Part shown: positions 1 through 8,272 of the stretch, piece by piece
Layout: each line of letters starts with the position of its first letter
Position numbering within the stretch: position 1 is the stretch's first letter
Assembly: GCA_965653335.1 (NCBI GenBank)
Contig: CBFGZU010000001.1
Coordinates: forward strand, 1-64,000
Length of the DNA: 64,000 nucleotides
Source of the DNA: Pseudolysinimonas_A sp965653335
Lineage (GTDB): Bacteria; Actinomycetota; Actinomycetes; Actinomycetales; Microbacteriaceae
Direction of reading: 5' to 3'
The notes under the pieces: model-generated
The model's database searches: none
Told to the model about the DNA's origin: nothing
Seen by the model: only the letters and a program-made list of their open reading frames with translations
Made by a program: the position numbers and the translations under genes

Positions 1-511
1 TGTTGGTCTGCACGTCGCGGAACGCCGAACCGGCGCGACCGTGCTCGCCGAGCAGCGCACGGCGCTCCTCGTCGGGCAGCAGATACCACTCATAGGAACG
101 CACGAAGGGGTAGACGCACAGCCACGCCTTGGGCGGCAGCCCGCGCGCGAAGGCGGGGAGGTGATCGCGGCTGAACTCCGCATCGCGGTGCACCCCGAGC
201 GCGTTCCAGGTGGGGTCGAGCACCTCGAGCTCCGCCGTGCGGCGCAGCTGCCGCAGAGCCCGCTGCAACACTTCGGCGGAGTCGCCGGTGAGCCAGAGCA
301 TGAGGTCGGCGTCGGCGCGCAGTCCCGAGACGTCGTAGATACCGCGGAGCGTTGCCCCGACCGGCAGTGCGGCGATCGCGGCAGCGAGGTCGCCGTTGCG
401 CGTCGACGTCGTGTGCGTGGGCGTCGTGCGCGTACGACGCAGCACCGCCCACAGCGTGAAGTGGGTGAGCTGGTCGGCTCCCGCTTCTGAAGCGGAGACG
501 GGGTCGGTCAC
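1..511 (-). CDS. hemQ: Coproheme decarboxylase HemQ (3' end cut off by the window)
   Basis: Chlorite dismutase-fold enzyme that decarboxylates coproheme III to heme b, the last step of the coproporphyrin-dependent heme pathway in the cytoplasm. Only the first 170 residues are present; the family is about 230 long. The stretch around residues 138-163 has the actinobacterial pattern SYEWYLLPDEERRALLGEHG, and Y143 fits the catalytic tyrosine. The start is a GTG at 511 whose GTGA overlaps the stop of the upstream oxidase gene, so the two are translationally coupled. The neighbouring oxidase and hemE place it in a heme operon. The assignment is firm; only the C-terminus is missing. Confidence 0.93.
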   Translation of the reverse strand, partial: MTDPVSASEAGADQLTHFTLWAVLRRTRTTPTHTTSTRNGDLAAAIAALPVGATLRGIYDVSGLRADADLMLWLTGDSAEVLQRALRQLRRTAELEVLDPTWNALGVHRDAEFSRDHLPAFARGLPPKAWLCVYPFVRSYEWYLLPDEERRALLGEHGRAGSAFRDVQTN

Positions 512-1773
512 TCCCCCATCCTCTCCCCGGTCGTCTCGGGGCGCGAATCGGTGAGGAAAGCTGCCGCCGTCGCTTCGGCGTGCGCGACGACCGCCGCGAG
601 ACCCGACCCGGCGACCGGCTCACCGGTGCGCACGAACCCGTGATCGCCGGAGTCGGATGCGGGGCGATGCCAGGTGCGCACGGTGCTGTCGATCGGATCG
701 GGCAGGGTGACGCCAAAGATCGCGGATGCGTCGCGCACCGCCTGCCGCACCGGATGGCCGGGGACGCCGTCGTAGGAGAGCCGCACGGCGTGAGCATCAC
801 CGAAAGCCTCGGCGAGCCAGTCCCACTTCGCGGTCAGGTGGGTGAGGGCGCGGGCTTCAACGTCGCTTCCCGAGGCGACGAGCACCCCGGAACCCCGCGG
901 GGCGCCGTCGAGCAGCGCGGTGCGCAGCGCGAGCGTGACGACGGTCACCGGGCGGCCGGCATCCGCTCCCGGAGCGGGCGCGGCGAGCACGACCCGGCCA
1001 GGCGGCATGGCGTCGACTCGGATGCCCGTGCGAATGTCGACCCCGGCGGCGCGGCACGCGTCGGCGAGCGCATCCGCGAGCCGGAACATGCCGCCGCGAA
1101 GTCCCGCGACGAGCGAGCCCGCGGGCGCGAATTCACGGAGACCGCGGACCGCGGCGGCGAGCGACCCGCGCTCGCGCAGCAGGATCAGGAGCGTGGGAGC
1201 CGCGACCGCGAGGTCGATATCGCCGGGGTCGCGCGAATAGACGCCACGCGCCACCGGGGCGACAAGCCCGTCGAGCACAGCACGACCCATCCGCGCGGCG
1301 ACGAGCTGCCCGAGCGTCGTCGCGCGAGCCCCGACCGCTCCCGGCAGCACGGCGTCGAGTCGCGCGCGCCACGCGCCCACGCGGCCGATCGCCCGGACGA
1401 CGTCGGGTGCGAACGGGTCGGCCGGGATGCCGAGCAGCCCCGCCGCGGGGAGGGGCACCGCGGGCTCGCGCGCGCGATGCAGCCACGCGGGGACGGGTCG
1501 TGGGGTGACGATGTCGGCGGCGAGACCGAGTTCGTCGATGAGCGCGGCGAACGCGGTGCCGCGCGTCGCGAACGACTCGGCCCCGGCATCCAGGTCGACT
1601 CCCGCGATGCGCTGGGGGGCGAGCTGGCCGCCGAGGCGGTCGGTGGCTTCCAGGAGGGTCACGCGGTGCCCGCCTTGGGCGAGGCGCAGGGCGACGAGGA
1701 GGCCGGCGACGCCTCCGCCGATGATCGTCGTCGCGGGTGTGGTTTCGACACGCCCGCTTTGCGGGCTACTCAA
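508..1773 (-). CDS. hemY: Coproporphyrinogen III oxidase (HemY/HemG type, FAD)
   Basis: FAD-dependent oxidase of about 421 residues. In Gram-positive bacteria this family oxidises coproporphyrinogen III to coproporphyrin III, which then feeds ferrochelatase and HemQ. The Rossmann motif GGGVAG is at residues 19-24, followed by LLEATDRLGGQL. The C-terminal FAD-contact region lies near the end. No ATG or GTG precedes the FAD motif in this frame, so I chose TTG at 1773, which overlaps the hemE stop by 8 bases. The start and first ten residues are encoded by a palindromic repeat (1741-1775), so the N-terminus appears to have been rebuilt by that insertion. HemQ follows with a 4-base overlap. Confidence 0.88.
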   Translation of the reverse strand: MSSPQSGRVETTPATTIIGGGVAGLLVALRLAQGGHRVTLLEATDRLGGQLAPQRIAGVDLDAGAESFATRGTAFAALIDELGLAADIVTPRPVPAWLHRAREPAVPLPAAGLLGIPADPFAPDVVRAIGRVGAWRARLDAVLPGAVGARATTLGQLVAARMGRAVLDGLVAPVARGVYSRDPGDIDLAVAAPTLLILLRERGSLAAAVRGLREFAPAGSLVAGLRGGMFRLADALADACRAAGVDIRTGIRVDAMPPGRVVLAAPAPGADAGRPVTVVTLALRTALLDGAPRGSGVLVASGSDVEARALTHLTAKWDWLAEAFGDAHAVRLSYDGVPGHPVRQAVRDASAIFGVTLPDPIDSTVRTWHRPASDSGDHGFVRTGEPVAGSGLAAVVAHAEATAAAFLTDSRPETTGERMGE

Positions 1774-1775
1774 CC
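1741..1775. repeat. 35-bp palindromic intergenic repeat spanning the hemE stop
   Basis: The core hairpin is GCCCGC-TTT-GCGGGC (1752-1766), flanked by GGTTTCGACAC on the left and TACTCAACC on the right, whose outermost GGTT and AACC also pair. From memory, elements of this layout are scattered through Microbacteriaceae genomes, usually between genes. Here it covers the last codons and stop of hemE and the TTG start of the oxidase gene. I saw no second copy in the window. Confidence 0.7.
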
Positions 1776-2833
1776 ACCGAGTCCTGGGCATGAATGAACT
1801 CGACGAGGCGGGTGAGCACGGCGGGGTCGGTCTCGGGGGGAACGCCGTGGCCGAGGTTGACGATGTGCGCGGGCGCGGCGGCACCACGGCGCAGCACGTC
1901 GGCGACGTGCCGGTCGAGCACGTCGGCGGGGGCGAACAGCAGGGCGGGGTCGATGTTGCCCTGCAGCACGACCCCCGGCAGGCGACGCGCGGCCTCGTCG
2001 AGCGGAACCCGCCAGTCGACCCCGACGACATCGGCGCCCGCGGCAGGCAGCAGGTCGAGCAGGTGCTCGGTGCCGACCCCGAAGTGGATGCGCGGGATGC
2101 CGAGGTCGGCGACCGCGTCGAGCGCGCGCGTCGAGTGCGGCAGCACCGCACGCTCGTAGTCGGCACGGGAGAGCGACCCGGCCCAGGAGTCGAAGAGTTG
2201 CACGACGCTCGCGCCCGCGAGCACCTGAGCCCGCAGGAACGCCCCGGTGACGTCGGCGCACCAGTCGAGCAGCGCCGCCCAGGTCGCCGGATCGGAATGC
2301 ATGAGGGCGCGCGTGCGAAGTTGCTCCTTCGACGGGCCGCCCTCGACGAGGTACGACGCGAGTGTGTACGGGGCTCCACCGAATCCGATGAGCGGGGTGG
2401 CGCCGAGTTCCGCGACGACGAGGGCGACGGCATCCACGATCGGGGCGAGTGCCGACGGGTCGAGTGCCGGCAAGCGGGCCACATCCGCGGCGGTGCGCAC
2501 CGGCTCGTCGAAGACCGGCCCGCGACCGGGAACGATCTGCACGGCCACCCCCGCGAGCAGCACGGGCACGACGATGTCGCTGAAATACACCGCCGCGTCG
2601 ACCCCGTGACGCCGCACCGGCTGGAGGGTGATCTCGGCGGCGAGTTCCGGGTTCACGCACGCCGCGAGCATGTCGCCGCCGGCCCGCAGTTCCCGGTATT
2701 CGGGCAGCGATCGCCCAGCCTGCCGCATAAACCAAACGGGGTGGACCGGCGGGCGGATTCCTCGTGCCGCCTGCACGAGCGCCGACAACGAAGTGCGGAC
2801 GTCGAGAAGGGGATGTGCGGCAGGCAGAGGCAT
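1766..2833 (-). CDS. hemE: Uroporphyrinogen decarboxylase
   Basis: Decarboxylates the four acetate side chains of uroporphyrinogen III to give coproporphyrinogen III. The 355 residues match the usual family length. The signature WFMRQAGRSLPEYRELR carries R37 and R41, and YFSDI carries the catalytic aspartate D86. The ATG at 2833 has a good ribosome site (GGAGG) 3-7 bases upstream. It is divergent from hemA with only 26 bp between the two starts. The last codons lie inside a palindromic repeat, giving a C-terminus ending DSVVE that may be partly repeat-derived. Confidence 0.95.
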   Translation of the reverse strand: MPLPAAHPLLDVRTSLSALVQAARGIRPPVHPVWFMRQAGRSLPEYRELRAGGDMLAACVNPELAAEITLQPVRRHGVDAAVYFSDIVVPVLLAGVAVQIVPGRGPVFDEPVRTAADVARLPALDPSALAPIVDAVALVVAELGATPLIGFGGAPYTLASYLVEGGPSKEQLRTRALMHSDPATWAALLDWCADVTGAFLRAQVLAGASVVQLFDSWAGSLSRADYERAVLPHSTRALDAVADLGIPRIHFGVGTEHLLDLLPAAGADVVGVDWRVPLDEAARRLPGVVLQGNIDPALLFAPADVLDRHVADVLRRGAAAPAHIVNLGHGVPPETDPAVLTRLVEFIHAQDSVVE

Positions 2834-2847
2834 TCCTCCACCCTAGG

Positions 2848-2860
2848 TAGAATCGAGGGG
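2848..2860 (+). promoter_or_regulatory. Leaderless hemA promoter, -10 box TAGAAT
   Basis: TAGAAT at 2848-2853 is a 5/6 match to the -10 consensus, followed by exactly six bases and then the GTG start of hemA. Transcription would begin on the start codon itself. The GAGGGG next to the start is too close to serve as a ribosome site. Confidence 0.65.
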
Positions 2861-4092
2861 TGCTGTTCTGCCTGACGGCGAACCATCGCAACACCGAGTT
2901 CGACGTCCTCGACCGAATCTCGCGGGTCGCTTCGACGACTGCCGCGGATCTCATCGTCGACGCCGATTTCGTGCGTGGCGCCGTCGTGCTGGCCACCTGC
3001 AACCGCTTCGAGGCCTACATCGAACTCGACGAACCGCTCACAGCGGGGCCGGAACTCGCGATCGAAGCGGTCATCGATGCGCTCGCACCACGTGCGGGCG
3101 AGGATGCCGAAACGCTGCGGCAGACCGCGGTCGCGCTCACCGGTCAGGATGTCGTGCGCCACCTGTTCGCCGTCAGCTCCGGGCTCGAATCGATGGTCGT
3201 CGGAGAAGAGGAGATCGCCGGCCAGGTGCAGCGTGCCCTGCGCGAGGCGCGCGAAGCGGGCACGACATCCAGTGGTCTGGAATTGCTGTTCCAGCGCGCG
3301 GCGCATACCGCCCGCGAGGCGCGCGCCCACGCCGACCTTGCCGCCGCCGGCCGCTCGATCGCCCGCGTCGCCCTCGACATGGCCGACTCGCGCGTGCCCG
3401 ACTGGTCGGAGGTCTCGGTGCTGCTCGTCGGCACCGGAAGCTACGCCGCGACGACGGTCGCCGCTCTCCGCGCTCGAGGTGCCGCCGACATCCGGGTGTT
3501 CTCGGCCACCGGGCGGGCCCAGCAGTTCGCGGTGCGCTACGGCGTCGGGGCCGAGCGCGATCTGCGCGAGGCGATCCGATCGGCCGCCGTCGTGATTACC
3601 TGCACGGCGCGCTACGTCGTGACGGCCGCCGACATCCCCGACGCGGCCCCTCGACTCGTGATCGACCTCGGGCTGCCGCGTAACGTCGAACCCGCCGTCG
3701 GGTCGCTGCCGGGTGTCGAGCTGCTCGATCTGGAACTCATCGGGCGACACGCGGTGCTTCCCGAGATGGGTGCGGGCGTGCAGGAAGTCGTCGGCAACGC
3801 CGCAGCGGCCTTCGAGTCGGATCGCCGCGCCGCCCCCGCGATCGTCGCGCTGCGCCGCCACGTCGACGAGGTGCTGCAGGCCGAGATCGCGCGGCACCGT
3901 GCCCGGCACGGCGTCGATGAGCGCACCGAGGCCGCGTTGCGGCACCTCGCGGGCGTGCTCATGCACGAACCGTCGGTGCGAGCTCGCGACCACGCCGCGG
4001 GCGGGCAACTCGACGCCGTCGAGCGGGCCGTCGAGACGCTCTTCGGGGTCACGCCGCAGACACCCCAGGCCCGGGACGACGCCGTCGGGTGA
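2860..4092 (+). CDS. hemA: Glutamyl-tRNA reductase
   Basis: Reduces glutamyl-tRNA(Glu) with NADPH to glutamate-1-semialdehyde, the first committed step of C5 tetrapyrrole synthesis. 410 residues. The catalytic cysteine is C47 in ATCNRFEAY. The conserved stretch SGLESMVVGEEEIAGQVQ follows near residue 107, and the NADP-binding segment VLLVGTGSYAATTVAAL is near residue 178. GTGSYA replaces the common GAGEMG, as I recall from other actinobacterial copies. A dimerisation domain ends the protein. It is divergent from hemE and probably leaderless. A hairpin terminator overlaps its stop codon. Confidence 0.95.
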   Translation: MLFCLTANHRNTEFDVLDRISRVASTTAADLIVDADFVRGAVVLATCNRFEAYIELDEPLTAGPELAIEAVIDALAPRAGEDAETLRQTAVALTGQDVVRHLFAVSSGLESMVVGEEEIAGQVQRALREAREAGTTSSGLELLFQRAAHTAREARAHADLAAAGRSIARVALDMADSRVPDWSEVSVLLVGTGSYAATTVAALRARGAADIRVFSATGRAQQFAVRYGVGAERDLREAIRSAAVVITCTARYVVTAADIPDAAPRLVIDLGLPRNVEPAVGSLPGVELLDLELIGRHAVLPEMGAGVQEVVGNAAAAFESDRRAAPAIVALRRHVDEVLQAEIARHRARHGVDERTEAALRHLAGVLMHEPSVRARDHAAGGQLDAVERAVETLFGVTPQTPQARDDAVG

Positions 4093-4109
4093 GCATCCCG
4101 ACCGCTTTT
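4084..4109 (+). terminator. Rho-independent terminator of hemA
   Basis: GTCGGG (4084-4089) and CCCGAC (4097-4102) form a stem around a 7-base loop, with TTTT at 4106-4109. The stop codon of hemA lies in the loop. Confidence 0.6.
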
Positions 4110-4137
4110 CGCTCGCGACCTGGCGCGAGTCGGGGCC

Positions 4138-4204
4138 CTAACTCTCACTCACACGGGACCTCAGCGCTCCAGGAGCCTCACGCGTCGTCGTGAAGGAGAG
4201 TTAG
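4138..4204. repeat. 67-nt inverted-end element, copy 1
   Basis: Begins CTAACTCTCACTC and ends GAGAGTTAG, so the ends are complementary over about 9 bases. Two other intergenic elements (9208-9274 and 15370-15436) have the same ends and the same length of 67. The middles differ, but copies 1 and 2 share ACCTCAGCGCT. It lies between the hemA terminator and the promoter of the siderophore operon. Confidence 0.7.
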
Positions 4205-4240
4205 CGTCGTGCCCGCTTGACACCTCGGGACCAGCTGGTG

Positions 4241-4259
4241 TTAGGTAAGCCTGACCTAA
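4241..4259 (+). promoter_or_regulatory. IdeR/DtxR-type iron box of the siderophore importer operon
   Basis: TTAGGTAAGCCTGACCTAA matches the known DtxR/IdeR consensus (TWAGGTWAGSCTWACCTWA) at 18 of 19 positions. A TTGACA -35 box lies at 4217-4222 and the -10 region (TTAGGT, 18-base spacer) falls inside the box. Iron-loaded repressor would therefore block the promoter, as expected for an iron uptake operon. Confidence 0.88.
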
Positions 4260-4285
4260 CCGCTCGTCCCGAAAGGCTCTCTGCC

Positions 4286-5326
4286 GTGAAACTCGCCCGC
4301 GTCCCGCTCCCTCGTGCGCTGGGGGTGGTCGCCATCGCGACCCTCGCCGTCTCCCTCTCCGCCTGCGCGACCCCCGTCGCCGACGGCGGCACCGACCGAG
4401 TCGGTGGCGGGTTCCCGATCACGATCGAGCACGCGTTCGGCGAGACCACGATTTCCGCGAAACCGGAACGTATCGCGACCGTCGCATGGGCGAACCACGG
4501 GGTGCCGCTCGCCCTCGGGGTTGTACCGGTCGGGATGAGCAAGGCCACCTGGGGAGACGACGACGGCGACGGCATCCTGCCGTGGGATGAAGACCGGCTC
4601 GCCGAACTCGGCGCCGAGCCGCCCGTGCTGTTCGACGAGACCGACGGCGTCGACTTCGAGGCAGTCGCCGACACGCAGCCCGACGTCATCCTCGCCTCCT
4701 ACTCCGGCCTCACTCAGGAGGAGTACGACACCCTCTCGAAGATCGCCCCCGTCGTCGCGTACCCCGAGGTCGCGTGGGGGACGTCGTACGAGGACATGAT
4801 CCGGCTCAACTCGACGGCGATGGGCTTGGCCGCCGACGGCGACGCGCTCATCGACGACCTGCACGCCCTGGTCGACGCCGCACTCGCCGACCACCCGGGA
4901 CTCGCGGAAGCCGCGGTGCTGTTCGCGTCCATCGACCCGAACGACTTCAGCCAGATCGGCTTCTATACGAGCCAAGACACCCGACCCGGGTTCCTCGAGA
5001 ACCTCGGGATGCCGACCCCCTCGATCGTCGGACAGGAGTCGATCGGTGCCGACGGGTTCTACGTCACCGTGAGTGCGGAACAGGCCGACCAGTTCGCCGA
5101 CGTCGACGTCTTCGTGACCTACGGCGACACCGACGGCGAGCTCATCGCAGCGATGCAGGCCGATCCGTTGCTCTCCCAGATTCCGGCGGTCGCCGAGGGC
5201 CGCATCGCGATCCTGCCCGAATCGACGCCGATCGCCGCCGCGGCGAACCCGTCGCCGCTGTCGATCCGCTGGGGCATCGACGAGTACTTCGCGTTGCTCG
5301 CCGCCGCCCTCACGCCGGCCGGGTGA
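4286..5326 (+). CDS. Iron-siderophore substrate-binding lipoprotein
   Basis: Extracellular binding protein of a FecB/FepB-type importer, 346 residues. A lipoprotein signal ends in the lipobox LSAC with C27 as the lipid-modified cysteine. Residues 45-110 start the first lobe (ITIEHAFGETTISAKPERIATVAW, typical of class III binding proteins), and the second lobe ends with RWGIDEYFALLAAAL. I chose GTG 4286, which has GAAAGG about 9 bases upstream; a longer reading from 4217 would place residues ahead of the signal peptide and inside the promoter. It is the first gene of an overlapping five-gene operon under an iron box. The exact siderophore is not readable from sequence. Confidence 0.9.
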   Translation: MKLARVPLPRALGVVAIATLAVSLSACATPVADGGTDRVGGGFPITIEHAFGETTISAKPERIATVAWANHGVPLALGVVPVGMSKATWGDDDGDGILPWDEDRLAELGAEPPVLFDETDGVDFEAVADTQPDVILASYSGLTQEEYDTLSKIAPVVAYPEVAWGTSYEDMIRLNSTAMGLAADGDALIDDLHALVDAALADHPGLAEAAVLFASIDPNDFSQIGFYTSQDTRPGFLENLGMPTPSIVGQESIGADGFYVTVSAEQADQFADVDVFVTYGDTDGELIAAMQADPLLSQIPAVAEGRIAILPESTPIAAAANPSPLSIRWGIDEYFALLAAALTPAG

Positions 5327-6408
5327 GCACTGACCTGGCGGGCACCGTCCCGGTGAACACCGGCAGGATGACCCCACCGGATGTCGCGCCCGCTCCCTCG
5401 CGAGCGGGGCGACGCCCGGCGGTGCCCCGGCTGTTCTGGGTCGTCATCGGAGTCGGATGCCTCGTGCTGCTGTCGCTGGCATCCGTCACATTCGGCAATC
5501 GTGCGGTCGCCCCCGGCGAGCTGTTCGCGGCACTCGGTGGCGACACCGCCGGCGTCGGGCAGGCCGCTGTCGCCGCCCGCGTGCCGCGCACGGTGCTCGC
5601 CCTGCTCGTCGGGGCCGCCCTCGCCCTCTCGGGTGCCGCCATGCAGGGCGTGACGCGTAACCCGCTCGCCGACCCCGGCATCCTCGGCGTCTCGAGCGGT
5701 GCGTCGCTCGCGGTCGTCGTCGGCATCGCCTTCTTCGGCCTGTCGAACCCGTACGGCTACATCGGCGTCGCCACCGTCGGCGCCGCGGCTTCGGCCGTGT
5801 TCGTCTACTCCGTCGGGTCACTCGGCCGCGGCGGCGCGACGCCGCTCAAACTCGCCCTCGCGGGGGCGGCCACCGCGGCGGCGCTGACGTCGCTCGTGAG
5901 CGCCGTGCTGCTCCCGCGCGTCGACATCCTCACGACCTTCCAGTTCTGGCAGATCGGCGGCGTCGGCGGTGCGGAGTGGGATCGCATCGGCATCGTCGCG
6001 CCATTCCTCGCGGCGGGTGCGGCGATCGTCATGCTGTCGGGTCGCGGCCTCAACCCGCTCGCCCGCGGCGACGACCTCGGGGGGGGGCTCGGCACGGGGG
6101 TGGTGCGACCGCGACTGATCGCGTTCGCGGGGGCCGTCGTGCTGTGCGGCGCCGCGACCGCGGTCGCGGGACCCATCACGTTCGTCGGGCTCATCGTGCC
6201 GCACGTGTGCCGCTTGCTCGTCGGGCCCGATCAGCGCTGGCTGCTGCCGTTCTCGGCGATCGTCGGCTCGGCGCTGCTCGTGACCGCCGACGTCGTCGGC
6301 CGGGTCGTCGCGCGGCCGCAGGAGATCGAGGTCGGCATCATCACCGCGATCATCGGGGCGCCATTCTTCATCTGGATCGTGCGCCGACAGAAGGTGCGCG
6401 AACTGTGA
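5323..6408 (+). CDS. FecCD-family iron-siderophore ABC permease, subunit 1
   Basis: Membrane subunit of the siderophore importer, about 361 residues with roughly nine to ten hydrophobic segments. Family motifs are RVPRTVLALLVGAALALSGAAMQG, followed by RNPLADPGILGVSSGAS, and the late cytoplasmic stretch GPITFVGLIVPHVCR that couples to the ATPase. GTG 5323 overlaps the binding-protein stop (GTGA). An in-frame ATG at 5368 is a possible alternative start that would remove 15 polar residues. It pairs with the second permease to form the heterodimeric channel. Confidence 0.92.
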   Translation: MSTDLAGTVPVNTGRMTPPDVAPAPSRAGRRPAVPRLFWVVIGVGCLVLLSLASVTFGNRAVAPGELFAALGGDTAGVGQAAVAARVPRTVLALLVGAALALSGAAMQGVTRNPLADPGILGVSSGASLAVVVGIAFFGLSNPYGYIGVATVGAAASAVFVYSVGSLGRGGATPLKLALAGAATAAALTSLVSAVLLPRVDILTTFQFWQIGGVGGAEWDRIGIVAPFLAAGAAIVMLSGRGLNPLARGDDLGGGLGTGVVRPRLIAFAGAVVLCGAATAVAGPITFVGLIVPHVCRLLVGPDQRWLLPFSAIVGSALLVTADVVGRVVARPQEIEVGIITAIIGAPFFIWIVRRQKVREL

Positions 6409-7475
6409 CCGCCGTTCTGGATGCTGCCGAACTGGAAACCACCACCTCGGATACCGCGCGCACGGTTCGCGCGAGCCGGTTGCGCCGTCGGCGGCGCCAA
6501 ACGCTGTTGGTGGGCGGGCTCGCCGCCGGATTACTCGCGGTCGCCGCTGTCGCCCTCATGATCGGCAACACCTTCTACGCCCCGAGCGACGTACTGCGCG
6601 TGCTGTTCGGCGAGCAGGTGCCCGGCGCCTCGTTCACGGTCGGCGAGCTGCGGCTGCCGCGCACGGCGCTCGGGATGCTCGCGGGTGCCGCCTTCGGCAT
6701 GGCGGGCCTCATGTTCCAGACGATGTTGCGCAACCCGCTCGCCTCCCCCGACATCATCGGCATCAGCACGGGCGCGAGCGCCGCGGCCGTCATCGGCATC
6801 GTCGTGCTCTCCCTCGACGAGACGGCGGTGTCGCTCTTCGCCCTCGGCGGGGCGCTCGTCACGGCGATCGCGATCTACGCACTTTCCTGGCGGCGTGGCT
6901 TCGCGGGGGCCCGTCTCATCCTCATCGGCATCGGCATCGCGGCGATGCTGCACAGCGTCGTGTCCTACGTGCTGACCCGGGCGGCCGCGTGGGACATCCA
7001 GGCGGCGATGCAGTGGCTCAGCGGGAGCGTCGGAGGCGCCACGTGGGAGCGCGTCGCGCCGCTCGCCGTCGCCGTACTCGTCATCGCGCCCCTGCTGGTG
7101 TGGCGGCAGCGCGACCTCGACCTGCTGCGACTCGGCGACGACGCCGCAGCGGGCCTCGGCGTGCGGCTTCGTCCGATGCGGCTGCTGCTCATCCTCGCCG
7201 CTGTCGCCCTCATCGCCTTCGCGACGGCGGCCGCCGGGCCGATCGCGTTCGTCGCCTTCATGGCCGGACCGATCGCGGCACGCCTCACGGCATCCGGAGC
7301 CCCGCTGCTGGTGACCGCAGGACTCGTTGGCGCTTTGCTCGTCGTCGGCGGCGACCTCGTCGGGCAATTCGCCCTCGGCACCCGCTACCCGGTGGGCGTC
7401 GTCACCGGCGTCGTCGGCGCGCCGTTTCTCATCTACCTGCTCGTTCGCTCGAACCGCTCGGGAGTCTCGCGATGA
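6405..7475 (+). CDS. FecCD-family iron-siderophore ABC permease, subunit 2
   Basis: Second membrane subunit, 356 residues, with the same fold as its neighbour: LPRTALGMLAGAAFGMAGLMFQ, then RNPLASPDIIGISTGAS, and GPIAFVAFMAGPIA near the C-terminus. An arginine-rich cytoplasmic N-terminus (RLRRRRR) precedes the first membrane segment, fitting the positive-inside rule. GTG 6405 overlaps the previous stop (GTGA), so translation is probably coupled. Together with subunit 1 and the ATPase downstream it forms a complete importer. Confidence 0.92.
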   Translation: MTAVLDAAELETTTSDTARTVRASRLRRRRRQTLLVGGLAAGLLAVAAVALMIGNTFYAPSDVLRVLFGEQVPGASFTVGELRLPRTALGMLAGAAFGMAGLMFQTMLRNPLASPDIIGISTGASAAAVIGIVVLSLDETAVSLFALGGALVTAIAIYALSWRRGFAGARLILIGIGIAAMLHSVVSYVLTRAAAWDIQAAMQWLSGSVGGATWERVAPLAVAVLVIAPLLVWRQRDLDLLRLGDDAAAGLGVRLRPMRLLLILAAVALIAFATAAAGPIAFVAFMAGPIAARLTASGAPLLVTAGLVGALLVVGGDLVGQFALGTRYPVGVVTGVVGAPFLIYLLVRSNRSGVSR

Positions 7476-8272
7476 CCCTCACCCACCAGCTCACCGCCGA
7501 GCGGCTGACGCTCGCCTACGGCGACCGACTCGTCGTCGAAGAGCTCGCGCTCGAGGTCGCCCCCGGGCGCATCACCGCGATCGTCGGGGCGAACGGATGC
7601 GGCAAGTCGACGCTGCTGCGGGCGCTGGCCCGGCTGCTGTCGCCGAGATCCGGGCAGATCGTGCTCGACGGGGTGCAGCTGCAGACTCGGCCCACGAAAG
7701 AGATCGCCCGCCTGATCGGACTGCTACCGCAAAGCCCGATCGCCCCCGAAGGCATCGTCGTCGCCGACCTCATCGGCCGCGGCCGGCATCCCCACCAGCG
7801 CGCCTTCGCCCGCTGGAGCCGAGCCGACGACGAGGCGGTCGCCGCCGCCCTCGACGCCACAGGCATCGCCGACCTCGCCGACCGGCCCGTCGACGAACTC
7901 TCCGGCGGTCAGCGTCAACGTGTGTGGATCGCGATGGCGCTCGCGCAAGCCACCGACATCCTGCTGCTCGACGAGCCGACGACGTTCCTGGATGTCGCCC
8001 ACCAGATCGAGGTGCTCGACCTGCTCATCGACCTCAACCGCGCGCGCGGCACGACGATCGTCATGGTGCTGCACGACCTCAACCTCGCGTCGCGCTATGC
8101 CGACGAGATCGTCGCCGTGTGCCGTGGTCGTATCCACGCGATCGGCGAGCCTTCGTCGGTCATCACATCGGAACTCGTCAGCGAGGTCTTCGGGCTCGAC
8201 AGCGAGGTCATCCCTGATCCCCTGACCGGAAAGCCGCTCGTTCTGCCCCGAGGGAGGCACCATGTCAACTGA
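7472..8272 (+). CDS. Iron-siderophore ABC transporter ATP-binding protein
   Basis: Cytoplasmic ATPase of the importer, 266 residues. Walker A GANGCGKST is at residues 39-47, the ABC signature ELSGGQRQRVWIAMALAQ is near 140, and Walker B LLLDEPTTFLD near 163, followed by a switch histidine in VLHDLN. These are the FepC/FhuC-type patterns. ATG 7472 overlaps the permease stop by 4 bases, and its own 3' end overlaps the next gene by 11. Confidence 0.94.
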   Translation: MTLTHQLTAERLTLAYGDRLVVEELALEVAPGRITAIVGANGCGKSTLLRALARLLSPRSGQIVLDGVQLQTRPTKEIARLIGLLPQSPIAPEGIVVADLIGRGRHPHQRAFARWSRADDEAVAAALDATGIADLADRPVDELSGGQRQRVWIAMALAQATDILLLDEPTTFLDVAHQIEVLDLLIDLNRARGTTIVMVLHDLNLASRYADEIVAVCRGRIHAIGEPSSVITSELVSEVFGLDSEVIPDPLTGKPLVLPRGRHHVN

